Made by a program: the position numbers and the translations under genes. A stretch of DNA of 64,000 bases from UBA5486 sp036744795 (lineage in GTDB: Bacteria; Bacillota; UBA4882; UBA10575): NCBI GenBank assembly GCA_036744795.1, contig DAIOHK010000001.1:62001-126000 (forward strand). The letters run 5' to 3'. This document shows, in pieces, positions 42,547 to 51,323 of this stretch. Under the pieces are notes generated by a model that made no database searches, was not told where the DNA came from, and saw only the letters and a program-made list of their open reading frames with translations. Numbering within the stretch: the stretch's first letter is position 1; each line of letters opens with the position of its first letter.

Positions 42547-42933
42547 ATGTATAACCTTGACCAACTCCTCTCTTATCTAGTTTTTATGACTATTGTTACT
42601 TTTATCTTCGAACGAATAATAGAAAATCTTCTGATCCCGCTCATCCCAGCCAAAGAGATCCGGAAATCAAATTTATCGGAGAAAGTCTCCAACCAAGAAG
42701 TAACTAAAATTGAAGATTCCTTGCCATCTTTAAACCTTCGTACATACCTTACTTTGTTTTTAATCTTTACCATTGGTTTAGGTCTTGCTCTTTCCCAACC
42801 CAGATTCAGACTTTTAGCCGGTGGACTAGGAGTTGAGGCTATTCCTTTGGTAGATAGTATCTTTACTGCTGCCTTAATGGCTGGTGGCTCACAGCCTCTT
42901 CACTCTATAGTAGAACAGATCCGCAAAGGATAA
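42547..42933 (+). CDS. Hypothetical membrane protein, 128 residues
   Basis: Not recognised. It has two hydrophobic segments (about residues 7-34 and 66-84) around a charged loop (EIRKSNLSEKVSNQEVTKIEDS). The C-terminal part (LVDSIFTAALMAGGSQPLHSIVEQIRKG) contains a GGS turn seen in some small holin-like proteins, but that is too little for a call. An AAAGGAGGG SD precedes the ATG. It ends at a strong terminator shared with the convergent KDPG aldolase gene. Confidence 0.65.
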   Translation: MYNLDQLLSYLVFMTIVTFIFERIIENLLIPLIPAKEIRKSNLSEKVSNQEVTKIEDSLPSLNLRTYLTLFLIFTIGLGLALSQPRFRLLAGGLGVEAIPLVDSIFTAALMAGGSQPLHSIVEQIRKG

Positions 42934-42953
42934 CCTACAGATGTTAATTTAGT

Positions 42954-42996
42954 AAAAAGCCCCCGTTTCTCCTCTACAGTGAAACGGGGGCTTTTT
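42954..42996. terminator. Bidirectional terminator between convergent genes
   Basis: AAAAAGCCCCCGTTTC and GAAACGGGGGCTTTTT form a perfect 16-bp stem with an 11-base loop. T-runs lie on both sides, so it serves both the 128-residue gene (+) and the KDPG aldolase gene (-). Confidence 0.9.
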
Positions 42997-43005
42997 AACT
43001 AATAT

Positions 43006-43653
43006 TTATTTTTTCCTTGCTTCCTGTACAACTTCAATGAATTTGGCTGCTAAAGCACTCAGCTCATCCCATTTTTTCGCAGCCACCAGTTTTTTATCAA
43101 CCAAAGCACCGCCAACTCCGATGAAAGCGGCTCCAGCTTTTATAAACTCAGGAGCAGTCTCCAGGTTTACACCACCAGTTGGAGTTAACCGTACTTGCGG
43201 CAAGGGTCCAAGGACATCTTTAAAGAAAGCAGGTCCCAGTTTGGTGGCAGGGAAAACTTTAACCACATCAGCACCAGCCTGCCAGGCACGGAGAATCTCA
43301 GTGGGTGTAAAAGCACCGGGGATACAAGGCACACTATACATACGGCATAGTTTGATAACATCCTCATTTAAGATTGGACTGACAACAAACTTTGCTCCAG
43401 CTAAAATTGCCATCCGGGCTGTCTCTGGATCAAGTACACTACCTACCCCAATTATTGCATTGTCACCAAGCTTTTCTGAAGCTTCTTTGATCGCATCTAA
43501 AGCTCCTGGAGAAGTCATAGTAATCTCCAGTGCTTTAATTCCACCTTTATTTAAAGCTACAGAGATATCCATTAATTCCGAAGCGTTTTTAACACGGATA
43601 ACAGCAACCACACCGGTATCGGCGATTGTTTGCATTATTTGTTCCTTATTCAT
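43006..43653 (-). CDS. eda: 2-keto-3-deoxy-6-phosphogluconate (KDPG/KHG) aldolase
   Basis: Cleaves KDPG to pyruvate and glyceraldehyde-3-phosphate. This is a class I TIM-barrel aldolase of 215 residues with the catalytic Glu in KALEITMTSPGAL and the Schiff-base lysine in AGADVVKVFPATKLGP. VRLTPTGGVNLETAPEFIKAGAAFIGVGG forms the phosphate-binding end. The ATG at 43653 (MNKEQIMQTI) follows TAGGAGGTAAAG; the longer frame to 43695 includes that SD. It closes a run of minus-strand genes with KDG kinase two genes upstream, which supplies its substrate. Confidence 0.93.
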   Translation of the reverse strand: MNKEQIMQTIADTGVVAVIRVKNASELMDISVALNKGGIKALEITMTSPGALDAIKEASEKLGDNAIIGVGSVLDPETARMAILAGAKFVVSPILNEDVIKLCRMYSVPCIPGAFTPTEILRAWQAGADVVKVFPATKLGPAFFKDVLGPLPQVRLTPTGGVNLETAPEFIKAGAAFIGVGGALVDKKLVAAKKWDELSALAAKFIEVVQEARKK

Positions 43654-43727
43654 CGCTTTACCTCCTAGTTTTTTAAATGATAGAACCGACCACATTTTTG
43701 TAGTCGGTAACTATCATCTCTTAATTC

Positions 43728-44114
43728 TTACCGTAAAGGATTAGGCCTATAAATCAACTGTACCTGGTTTTCTTCGGGATCTAAGAAAAAGACAACTTTA
43801 ACTCCACCCGAAGCCTCCTTAGGCTCCCCACAAAAATTAACGCCCGCATTTTTAAGATGAGTATATGCTTGGTCAAAATCATCAACTTCAATTGCTAAGT
43901 GCGTATATCGGCGTTCATTTCCCGAAAGGATCTTGGTCTCTGCTTTGTATGGCATAATCTCAATCATAGACCCAGATTCCCCGGTAACAAAAAAGGTGGG
44001 TGGCGTTTTTTTATTTTTGTAAACAACTTTAAAGTTAAAGAGCTTTTCATACCAGGAAGCCAGTTTTTCTGTATCTTCGGCCATGAGGCCAATATGTTCT
44101 ATTCCCCGAAACAT
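43728..44114 (-). CDS. VOC family (glyoxalase-like) protein
   Basis: A 128-residue protein with two beta-alpha-beta-beta-beta units: FRGIEHIGLMAEDTEKLASWYEKLFNFKVVY and YTHLAIEVDDFDQAYTHLKNAGVNF...FFLDPEENQVQLIYRP. The first metal His (IEHIGL), the second His (YTHLAIE) and a Glu (MIEIMPY) are present. The usual last Glu seems replaced by Gln in VQLIY. The reaction is unknown; an epimerase or lyase role in the sugar-acid pathway is only a guess. It lies 17 bp after the KDG kinase gene. Confidence 0.8.
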   Translation of the reverse strand: MFRGIEHIGLMAEDTEKLASWYEKLFNFKVVYKNKKTPPTFFVTGESGSMIEIMPYKAETKILSGNERRYTHLAIEVDDFDQAYTHLKNAGVNFCGEPKEASGGVKVVFFLDPEENQVQLIYRPNPLR

Positions 44115-44131
44115 TACTAACCCCTTCTTCC

Positions 44132-45157
44132 TTATCTTTGCACCCGGCCAGAAGCATCCCCTTTAGCTAAGAGTTCTACTTCTGCTGCAGAAACCAGATT
44201 GAAATCACCAAAAATAGTATGTTTCAGACAAGAAGCAGCAACTGCAAACTCTACTGCTTCGCGGGAAGATTTTCCACTTAATAGCGAGTAAATTAATCCG
44301 CCAGCAAAGGAGTCTCCACCGCCTACCCGGTCAACAATATGCATTTTATATACTTTTGAGCGATAGTATTCTTTACCATCGAATAATAAGGCGGACCAGT
44401 TATTATCCGAAGCTGAAAGACTTTCTCTTAAGGTAATTGCCACTTTTTCCAGACCAAAACGATCGGCTAGTTGTTTGGCAACATCCCTATACCCTTCCTC
44501 ATTGAGTTTTCCAGAGGTAACATCACTGGAGGCTGCTTTGATTCCAAATACTTTCTCCGCATCCTCTTCATTACCAATCGAAACATCAACATACTCCATA
44601 AACTTGCTCATAACTTTGTTTGCTTTTTCTGGAGTCCAGAGTTTCTTCCGGTAGTTTAAATCAACACTAACTTTAACCCCTTTACTTTTAGCCGCTTTAA
44701 GGGCCTCTAAGGTAACTTCAGCAACATTATCCCCAAGGGCTGGAGTAATACCGGTAAAATGGAACCAGTCAGCTCCTTCAAAAATCTTCTCCCAATCAAA
44801 TTCACCAGGTTTCACCTGAGCAATAGCTGCATTAGCCCGGTCATACACAACTTTAGAAGGTCTCTGGGAAGCACCTGTTTCTTGGTAATAGATACCTAAC
44901 CGGTCACCACCTCTTAAGATCTCATCCGTCTTTACTCCATACCGACGTAAGCTATTAACTGCAGCTTGGCCGATTTCATGTTCAGGAACTTTTGTCACAT
45001 AATATGAATCTAAACCATAATTTGCTAGGGAGACCGCAACGTTAGCTTCCCCTCCACCATAGACAATATCAAAACTTTCAGCTTGAACAAATCTTTGATG
45101 GTTTGGGGGCGACAAACGTAACATAATTTCACCAAAAGTAACAACTTTTTTTGCCAA
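44132..45157 (-). CDS. kdgK: 2-keto-3-deoxygluconate kinase (PfkB family)
   Basis: A ribokinase-fold sugar kinase of 341 residues: VTFGEIMLRLSPPNHQRFVQAESFDIVYGGGEANVAVSLANYG at the N-terminus, a substrate-lid region, ADWFHFTGITPAL, and the catalytic GGGDSFAGGLIYSL near residue 280. The N-terminal GEIMLRLSP and GGGEANVA pattern is that of KDG kinases. It would phosphorylate KDG to KDPG for the aldolase three genes on. A repeat-bearing 198-bp gap separates it from the flavoprotein gene. Confidence 0.88.
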   Translation of the reverse strand: MAKKVVTFGEIMLRLSPPNHQRFVQAESFDIVYGGGEANVAVSLANYGLDSYYVTKVPEHEIGQAAVNSLRRYGVKTDEILRGGDRLGIYYQETGASQRPSKVVYDRANAAIAQVKPGEFDWEKIFEGADWFHFTGITPALGDNVAEVTLEALKAAKSKGVKVSVDLNYRKKLWTPEKANKVMSKFMEYVDVSIGNEEDAEKVFGIKAASSDVTSGKLNEEGYRDVAKQLADRFGLEKVAITLRESLSASDNNWSALLFDGKEYYRSKVYKMHIVDRVGGGDSFAGGLIYSLLSGKSSREAVEFAVAASCLKHTIFGDFNLVSAAEVELLAKGDASGRVQR

Positions 45158-45259
45158 TTTCCAATCTGCTCCTTTCCCAAAATAAAATCATAGACCTCTT
45201 AAATTATATTACTTTAATTTATTATTATAGTTTAATTGGTTTTAAATTCTTGTAAATCT

Positions 45260-45343
45260 AAGGAATTATATTATTTATTGATTTAAGATTTAACCATAAT
45301 ATATTCTGTTTGAAGAGGTCTCTTCAGAAATTAGGCAATTTCC
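45260..45343. repeat. MITE-like element, both ends present
   Basis: Left end AAGGAATTATATTATT and right end TTAGGCAATTTCC are weak inverted repeats, with the subterminal GATTTAACCATAATATATTC. It lies between kdgK and the flavoprotein gene. Confidence 0.5.
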
Positions 45344-45355
45344 ACGAATTAATAA

Positions 45356-47359
45356 TTATTCAGCAAAAATTTTTTTGCTTATATAATCCTGCCAAACATT
45401 CTCAAACCAGAAATCATCTTCCGGAATGGGTCTCACCGGTACCCATTGCATAAAATGTTCCCCATTTTTATTAGTATACTCAAGAATTTCTCTTCGCAAC
45501 TCTTTTAGTTCTAAGCGAAACTTCCAACCCGCATCCAGACTCTCAACACTCTCTCCGGAATCATCTAAAACTAAATAAGAACCACGGCTTCCGCCTCCAC
45601 GTTCCAGGTAAAGATCTATGCTTTTTAAGACCGCGAGCTGTGTCAGTAGTAATTGGCGGTTCTGAAAGAACTCAAGTAATTCTGCCTTACTATTGAGTCT
45701 GACTTTACCCGAGTTAAGCTTAGATAAAGCTGCTTCTGACTCCTGAAGGGCTTCCTTAATCCAATCCTCTTTCCGAATATGAGCAGCAGCTTTACTCATT
45801 AACCTTTGTGATGTTTCTCTAAAAGACATCATATCCTGACCTTCTTTGTCCACACAACTTAAAGCGGTGTTTACTAAAGAAAGTTTTTTCCTAAGTTGTT
45901 CTTCAATCAAGGTTAAAAACTCTTCAGGACAAAGAGAGCAATCGTAGTAACAGTTGGCAATATACTGAGCAGCCCGGTATCCACCTACCTGACCGGAGTT
46001 TAATGCTGAACCACCCGGACGGTAAATCCCATGCGTTCCATTAACCTCACCGATTGGGAACAGGTGACGCACATTAGATTCCCACCAAATGTTTCCTTTT
46101 AAACCACCATTATTATGTTGTGCACAAACTGCTATCTCCAGTGGCTCAGAACGTAAATCTATCCCATTTTCTTTATACAACTCAATTGCCATTGGATTCA
46201 TCTGTTCTAATCTTTCAAGCGGTGTTCCGAAAAGTGCCCCTGATTTTTCCAGGTATCCATAAGCTTCCTCTTCTAATTCTTTAAATGGAAACTCATCATT
46301 ACCTTTTCCAGCAGAAGAATTTCTTCGGAAATCCATAAATACTTTCCGACCCTTAATAACCGTTTCTTGATAGACCAAAAGATCAATCAAGGAAGAACCA
46401 TAATTCTGTATTTTCCTGGGATCAAAGGGCCACTGATAGCCTTTAAGAAAAATAGCTGTTCCTAGTTTGCCCAATGTTGGAAAGTAATCATTGAGAAATT
46501 CCCGCTCATCGGAACCATCCGGCTTAGTACTGATATATCTGGGAATCACCTGCTGATAAGTACCGGAGACATTCCACCGGAATTTGGTAGAAGCTAAACC
46601 ATATTGCCATTCCGTCATATTAACAGCTGTTGCTCCAATCTCCAATGCGATTCCGGTACTTCCCAAATGGCCTTTCGGATATACTGAAGTTTCGTATAAT
46701 CCACCCGGTCCTCCTGTACCAATCACAATATTCTCTGCCTGAAACAGTACAAGGGAACCCAAACCCTTTTCCGCTTTAGATTTATCAATAGCAAGGGCGC
46801 CTATAACTCTACTTTCCCCTGCTTCTTCTTTGGTGAATAAAGCAATTACCTCATGTCCATCGAGAATTGGAATCTCTTCTTTTTCCACTTCAGAACGTAA
46901 TTTCTGAAACATCTGGTTAGAAGTCCAGGGTCCAGCAGAAGTAGCCCGTTGCTTAGGATCATGATCTGTCTTGTAACCAACATACCCACCATAAGTATTA
47001 TGCGGAAAAGGGACACCAATCTGGACAAGATGATAAAACTCCTGAGCAGATAAGGCGGCCTCAACAAGGGCGATGTCGCCATGCATCGCCCCGCCGTTAA
47101 ATAAGGCCTCCGCCATTTCATAAACAGAATCTTTTCCTTCCCCGAACAGGGAAAGCTTATAAAATGTTTGCTTATCGGATCCGGAATTATTAGAAGTGCC
47201 TCCGCCTAATCTTTCAGTTACAATTAAAATGTCACGCTGACCAAATTTTGAAAGGTGCCAAGCACAATTTAAGGAAGCTGCTCCGGAACCAATAATCAAG
47301 GTATGCACCTGATATAAAGGAAGATTTAGATTTTCAAATCTTATTGTCGTCTTAGTCAT
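45356..47359 (-). CDS. FAD-dependent oxidoreductase, fumarate reductase/aspartate oxidase-like
   Basis: A 667-residue flavoprotein. The FAD-binding site is VHTLIIGSGAASLNCAWHLSKFG, with a TGGPGGLYETS segment and a C-terminal HGIYRPGGSALNSGQVGGYRAAQYI that closes the FAD site. The domain order resembles the flavoprotein subunits of succinate dehydrogenase or adenylylsulfate reductase, but neither an iron-sulfur nor a membrane subunit is beside it. The substrate is unknown. It lies 12 bp after the zinc dehydrogenase gene, so both are probably one transcript. Confidence 0.8.
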   Translation of the reverse strand: MTKTTIRFENLNLPLYQVHTLIIGSGAASLNCAWHLSKFGQRDILIVTERLGGGTSNNSGSDKQTFYKLSLFGEGKDSVYEMAEALFNGGAMHGDIALVEAALSAQEFYHLVQIGVPFPHNTYGGYVGYKTDHDPKQRATSAGPWTSNQMFQKLRSEVEKEEIPILDGHEVIALFTKEEAGESRVIGALAIDKSKAEKGLGSLVLFQAENIVIGTGGPGGLYETSVYPKGHLGSTGIALEIGATAVNMTEWQYGLASTKFRWNVSGTYQQVIPRYISTKPDGSDEREFLNDYFPTLGKLGTAIFLKGYQWPFDPRKIQNYGSSLIDLLVYQETVIKGRKVFMDFRRNSSAGKGNDEFPFKELEEEAYGYLEKSGALFGTPLERLEQMNPMAIELYKENGIDLRSEPLEIAVCAQHNNGGLKGNIWWESNVRHLFPIGEVNGTHGIYRPGGSALNSGQVGGYRAAQYIANCYYDCSLCPEEFLTLIEEQLRKKLSLVNTALSCVDKEGQDMMSFRETSQRLMSKAAAHIRKEDWIKEALQESEAALSKLNSGKVRLNSKAELLEFFQNRQLLLTQLAVLKSIDLYLERGGGSRGSYLVLDDSGESVESLDAGWKFRLELKELRREILEYTNKNGEHFMQWVPVRPIPEDDFWFENVWQDYISKKIFAE

Positions 47360-47371
47360 TACCCATCCCTC

Positions 47372-48457
47372 CTAAGGCTCAATTATAACTTTAATCCCCG
47401 AGCGATCAGCTACCGCCTGTAGAGCCTTATTGGCCTCAGAAAGAGGGAAACGATGTGTGACCATCTTAGCAAAAGCTTCCGGATTATTCCGGACAAGGAG
47501 TACTGCTTGTCGGATATGGGAGACATCACTAACCCAAACCCCTTGGAATCTTACATTTTTCCGTACAATTAAACCGAAAGTATCAAGCGGCCAAGCTGGA
47601 GCCGGAACACCAAAGCCAACAGAAATGTAAGCACCACCTGGTCTGACCAGTGGTAACCCTTCATCCAAGACCGAGTTATGTCCTACAGCTTCCATTGCCA
47701 CATCTACTCCCCGGCCACTTGTAAGATCGGAAATTAATTTTACCCGTTCTTCCCGGGAAGTCTCAGCTAAACTTAGAAGATGAGTAACTCCAAACTCCTG
47801 TGCTAAAGGCTCCTTCTCCGGACTACGTTTAATTGCAATAATTTCCGATGCTCCCTTAGCTTTGGCAAAGGCAGCAAGGAAAAGGCCCAAAGGTCCTACC
47901 CCCTGAATCAGAACTACATCTCCCGGCTTAATCTTTGCTAATTCAATCGTATGAGCCGCAGTCCCGCCTGAACAAGAGGCTGCAACCATCACTGCTGGAT
48001 TATCATCCTCTTTTAGCTTAATAATTTGCGTATCAGCAGTTAATAGTAGTTCTTCAGCATAACATCCCCGAATCTGCCTAGGATTTTCTGATGATCTACT
48101 GATTCCATAGGTCCAACGATCCGAACAAAGGCTTGGATCTTTGGCAATTGTACAATAATAGCATTTACCACAAGTTACCCCCCGATTCCAAAGGATCAAA
48201 TCGCCTTCATTAATCTCCTGTCCATCAAGATCAAAGCAAGGTCCTGCCAGCTCTTTAATAATTCCTACCCCTTCGTGTCCTGGAACCATCGGGATCGGAG
48301 TACGCGGATCCTCCCCAGAGGTGATATGAAGGTCAGAACCACAGACCCCGGCAGCAACAATCTTTACCAGAACCTCTCCCGGGCCCGGATGCACCTCCGG
48401 AAAATCTTCTATTACCAATGGTTTACCAAATTCCCTTAAAACAGCAGCTTTAGGCAT
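47372..48457 (-). CDS. Zinc-dependent alcohol/polyol dehydrogenase (MDR family)
   Basis: A medium-chain dehydrogenase of 361 residues. The catalytic zinc site is VCGSDLH with GHEGVG. The structural zinc loop has four cysteines (CGKCYYCTIAKDPSLC), and the Rossmann motif is VLIQGVGPLGLFLAAFAKAKGA. It would oxidise a sugar alcohol or acid hydroxyl, or reduce the matching ketone. Its position between two flavoprotein genes and upstream of kdgK/eda places it in the sugar-acid pathway. The substrate cannot be told from the sequence. Confidence 0.88.
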   Translation of the reverse strand: MPKAAVLREFGKPLVIEDFPEVHPGPGEVLVKIVAAGVCGSDLHITSGEDPRTPIPMVPGHEGVGIIKELAGPCFDLDGQEINEGDLILWNRGVTCGKCYYCTIAKDPSLCSDRWTYGISRSSENPRQIRGCYAEELLLTADTQIIKLKEDDNPAVMVAASCSGGTAAHTIELAKIKPGDVVLIQGVGPLGLFLAAFAKAKGASEIIAIKRSPEKEPLAQEFGVTHLLSLAETSREERVKLISDLTSGRGVDVAMEAVGHNSVLDEGLPLVRPGGAYISVGFGVPAPAWPLDTFGLIVRKNVRFQGVWVSDVSHIRQAVLLVRNNPEAFAKMVTHRFPLSEANKALQAVADRSGIKVIIEP

Positions 48458-48524
48458 TAATCCCCCTCCTACTCTTATTCGACACCTTAGTTTTACACCA
48501 TTTTTTCACTAATTGAAACCGTTT

Positions 48525-51056
48525 TTATCGATCTTTCATTACAATGGTCTGGTTCGGACAAACCTGGGCACACATACCACAACCATCGCATTTATCACTC
48601 ATCTGATGCTGATCTTTATCAGTATCTACCGCAAAATAGATACAGATATTTTCACAAAGATCACAGCCCACTCCGCAGCCGCAGGCTAAACAACGTTGGC
48701 TCTCTCGAACAGCTGTTTTCTCATCAAAACCTGTTTCTACCAGGTCAAACCCACTTTTTCTCTCAGCTATGGAAATCATCGGCATCTTTTCTCTTTTTCC
48801 AATGTGGAATTCTTTAGTTCTCTTTAGAACATCTATTTTATCAACCACTCTAGTAACCTTTACAGGTTTTAATACTGGTTTGCCTCCACTAAGGAAGTTA
48901 TCAATCGCGGCAGCCACTTCCCGGCCGCTCCCAATCGCCTCTACTACAGTAGCTGGCCCAGACACCAGGTCTCCAGCAGCAAATACTCCAGAAGGTAATT
49001 TTTCTTCATCAAACTTGCCATCGGCAAATTCCGAGAATGGAAGTTCCGGTTGTTGGCCAATAGCAGTAATTACCTGGTCAACATGGAGAACGAAATCCGT
49101 ATCCCGAACCTCTTCCGGTCTTCTCCGGTTAGAAGGATCTTTCTCACCCAAAACTAAATTGACGCAAGCTAGACCAGAGACTTTTCCGTTTTCAGTCTGT
49201 ACCTCTTTAGGGGCCACCAGATACATAATCTTAACCCCTTCTTCTTCAGCAGCAATAATCTCTTCTTCATTAGCTGGCATCTCATCACGAGTCCGCCGGT
49301 AAACTAGGTAGACAGTCTCTGCTCCCAAACGCAAAGCACTACGGGCAGCATCAATTGCAGTATTTCCTCCTCCAACGATCGCTACTTTCCGACCGACAGT
49401 AACATCCTCTCCATTGGCAATCTGATAAAGGAAGGAAAGTCCATCAGTTACTCCTTTAGCCTCTTCACCTGGGATCCCTAGTTTAGATCCACGGTGAGCA
49501 CCTACTGCCAGGCAAACTGCTTGATAATCATTGGCCAGCTGTTTAAGATCTTGTACTTCTGAGTTAAGCTGGAGCTCTACTCCTAAGTCTTTAATATAAT
49601 CAACTTCCGAATCAATTTCTGTCAGTGGCAAACGATAACGTGGAATCCCTACGCGCATCATTCCGCCAGCTTCCGGAAGCTTATCAAAGACTATTACTTT
49701 ATATCCAGCTACTGCCAGATCATGAGCGGCTGTCAAGCCTGCCGGGCCTGCTCCGATTACCGCCACTTTCTCTGTACGTGAACCAACAGAATCTGGTATT
49801 GCCCGTTTTAAATTATGTTTTTCGCCCCATTCCAAAACAAAGCGTTTAATATTGCGGGTGGAAACAGGCTCATCAATCTCACCACGGGTACATTCTTGTT
49901 CACAAAAATGATTACATACCAAACCACAGATATTCTGGAATGGACTTGCTGATTGAATCTGATGCCATGCTTCTTCAAACTTTCTCTGGGCTACCAATCT
50001 GGTATAGGCCTGAACCGGAACATTAATCGGACAAGCATTCTTACATGGTGCAGCCGGCGGATTTTCAATACAAGCAATTTTGGTTCTTTGCCGGTTAACC
50101 TCTTTAGTACCTTTAATCCGGTCACAGATTTTTCCTCTGAATTCATCAATGGTTTTATAACCTTTAGCATCCATCCAGTCCGAAAGCTGTTGGTTAAATT
50201 CTTCAATAATCGAATACCCATACATATAAATAGCGGTACAAAATTGTACTGCATTACACCCTACCAAAAGATACTTGACAACATCATCCCCACAGGTAAC
50301 TCCGGATGAACCAGCAATATTAATATTGACTTTTGGCCTAATCTGGCTGATCCAACGCAATGGATAATTAATTGCCCATGGTCCGCCAAAACCGGCATAG
50401 CCACCGTGCATAATAGGAGCTTCAGTATTAGTATCAATCTCTAAACCAGTAAAACGGTTAAAGACTGTTACACCATCAACCCCGATCTCCTGTAGTTTTA
50501 AGACTAAGGCTTCCGGTGAAGTAAGCATTGGGCTAATCTTAGCTACTACCGGGATTTTTACAGCATCCTTTACCAGTTTAACTGTTTCGGCAATCGTATT
50601 CTCTACTGCCCCACCTCGGAAAGTAATAGAACCATGAGGACAAGAAGTATTTAATTCAATAGCATCAGCACCGGCCTCTTCCATTAATTTAGCATAATTA
50701 ACCCAACCTTCCGGCGTTAGGCAATTGATTGAAGGAATAATCTTTAAGGTTTTAAGTGTGGCTTTAGCTTTTGCCACTTCCTCTGCATAACGTTCCGGTC
50801 CCCACTCTGAAGCCTGCTCATAAGAGTAAAGAGTCGTTGATTTGTGATCCTTAAGTTGACGTCGGATAACCTGAAAACGAGGGGTTGGTGATTTCCTACT
50901 CACCTCATCCTCAAATAAGGATTTCATCACAACTGCTCCGGCACCATGATCTTCTGCCTTTTTCATTCGCTCTACATTCTCGGTTATCCCGGCGGAAGCC
51001 AGAATCAGCGGTGAAACTAAATCCAAGCCTAAATACTTAGTTCTAATATCTGCCAT
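48525..51056 (-). CDS. Fused DHOD-like / GltD-like / ferredoxin oxidoreductase
   Basis: A multidomain redox enzyme of 843 residues. Residues 1-320 form an FMN-binding dihydroorotate-dehydrogenase-like barrel (VSPLILASAGITENVERM, LNTSCPHG, NINIAGSSGVTCGDDVVKYLLVG). Residues ~330-410 are an alpha-helical ferredoxin domain (CKNACPINVP...CGLVCNHFCEQECTR). Residues ~420-750 form a GltD-like FAD/NAD(P)H module (GAGPAGLTAAHDLA, VGGGNTAIDAARSA). The C-terminus has a CDGCGMCAQVCP cluster. The parts resemble PreA and PreT, but the active-site loop of pyrimidine reductases is altered and its cysteine is missing. It heads the minus-strand catabolic cluster. Confidence 0.82.
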   Translation of the reverse strand: MADIRTKYLGLDLVSPLILASAGITENVERMKKAEDHGAGAVVMKSLFEDEVSRKSPTPRFQVIRRQLKDHKSTTLYSYEQASEWGPERYAEEVAKAKATLKTLKIIPSINCLTPEGWVNYAKLMEEAGADAIELNTSCPHGSITFRGGAVENTIAETVKLVKDAVKIPVVAKISPMLTSPEALVLKLQEIGVDGVTVFNRFTGLEIDTNTEAPIMHGGYAGFGGPWAINYPLRWISQIRPKVNINIAGSSGVTCGDDVVKYLLVGCNAVQFCTAIYMYGYSIIEEFNQQLSDWMDAKGYKTIDEFRGKICDRIKGTKEVNRQRTKIACIENPPAAPCKNACPINVPVQAYTRLVAQRKFEEAWHQIQSASPFQNICGLVCNHFCEQECTRGEIDEPVSTRNIKRFVLEWGEKHNLKRAIPDSVGSRTEKVAVIGAGPAGLTAAHDLAVAGYKVIVFDKLPEAGGMMRVGIPRYRLPLTEIDSEVDYIKDLGVELQLNSEVQDLKQLANDYQAVCLAVGAHRGSKLGIPGEEAKGVTDGLSFLYQIANGEDVTVGRKVAIVGGGNTAIDAARSALRLGAETVYLVYRRTRDEMPANEEEIIAAEEEGVKIMYLVAPKEVQTENGKVSGLACVNLVLGEKDPSNRRRPEEVRDTDFVLHVDQVITAIGQQPELPFSEFADGKFDEEKLPSGVFAAGDLVSGPATVVEAIGSGREVAAAIDNFLSGGKPVLKPVKVTRVVDKIDVLKRTKEFHIGKREKMPMISIAERKSGFDLVETGFDEKTAVRESQRCLACGCGVGCDLCENICIYFAVDTDKDQHQMSDKCDGCGMCAQVCPNQTIVMKDR

Positions 51057-51107
51057 AACAAAACCCCCTTAAGTAATTAGATTTTCATCATTTCATGTGC
51101 GTGGGTT

Positions 51108-51171
51108 GTCGACTCACCCGGTTTTTTGATTTTAATCACTTCGTGATGTTAAGGTAACCGGCATGAGCGAC
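51108..51171. repeat. GTCGACTCACC-type hairpin repeat
   Basis: GTCGACTCACCCGGTT (51108-51123) pairs with AACCGGCATGAGCGAC (51156-51171). A second small hairpin, ATCACTTCGTGAT, forms the tip. It lies in the intergenic region between the redox fusion and araC, before the operator-like repeats. Confidence 0.7.
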
Positions 51172-51236
51172 TAGGTAGCCAGCATAAGCGATTACTAATG
51201 TGTTACGGGCCTTTTCAAAATAACCCATCTCTATGT

Positions 51237-51300
51237 TACTACAAAAACACAGGGAAAAGGTATTGATTTTTGTGCTAAAAGTATGTATTTTAGTAGTAAA
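51237..51300. promoter_or_regulatory. Inverted-repeat pair, possible AraC-regulator operator
   Basis: TTACTACAAAAA (51237-51248) and TTTTAGTAGTAA (51289-51300) are inverted copies with one mismatch, 40 bp apart. They lie just upstream of the araC-type gene in the divergent region to the catabolic cluster. Confidence 0.5.
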
Positions 51301-51323
51301 GGAATAAATAAGGTGGGAAAAGC

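Noticed and set aside
43037..43744. 235-codon plus-strand frame antisense to the KDPG aldolase gene
   Set aside because: Long only because the aldolase frame is rich in Gly/Ala codons; the aldolase on the minus strand has clear catalytic motifs.
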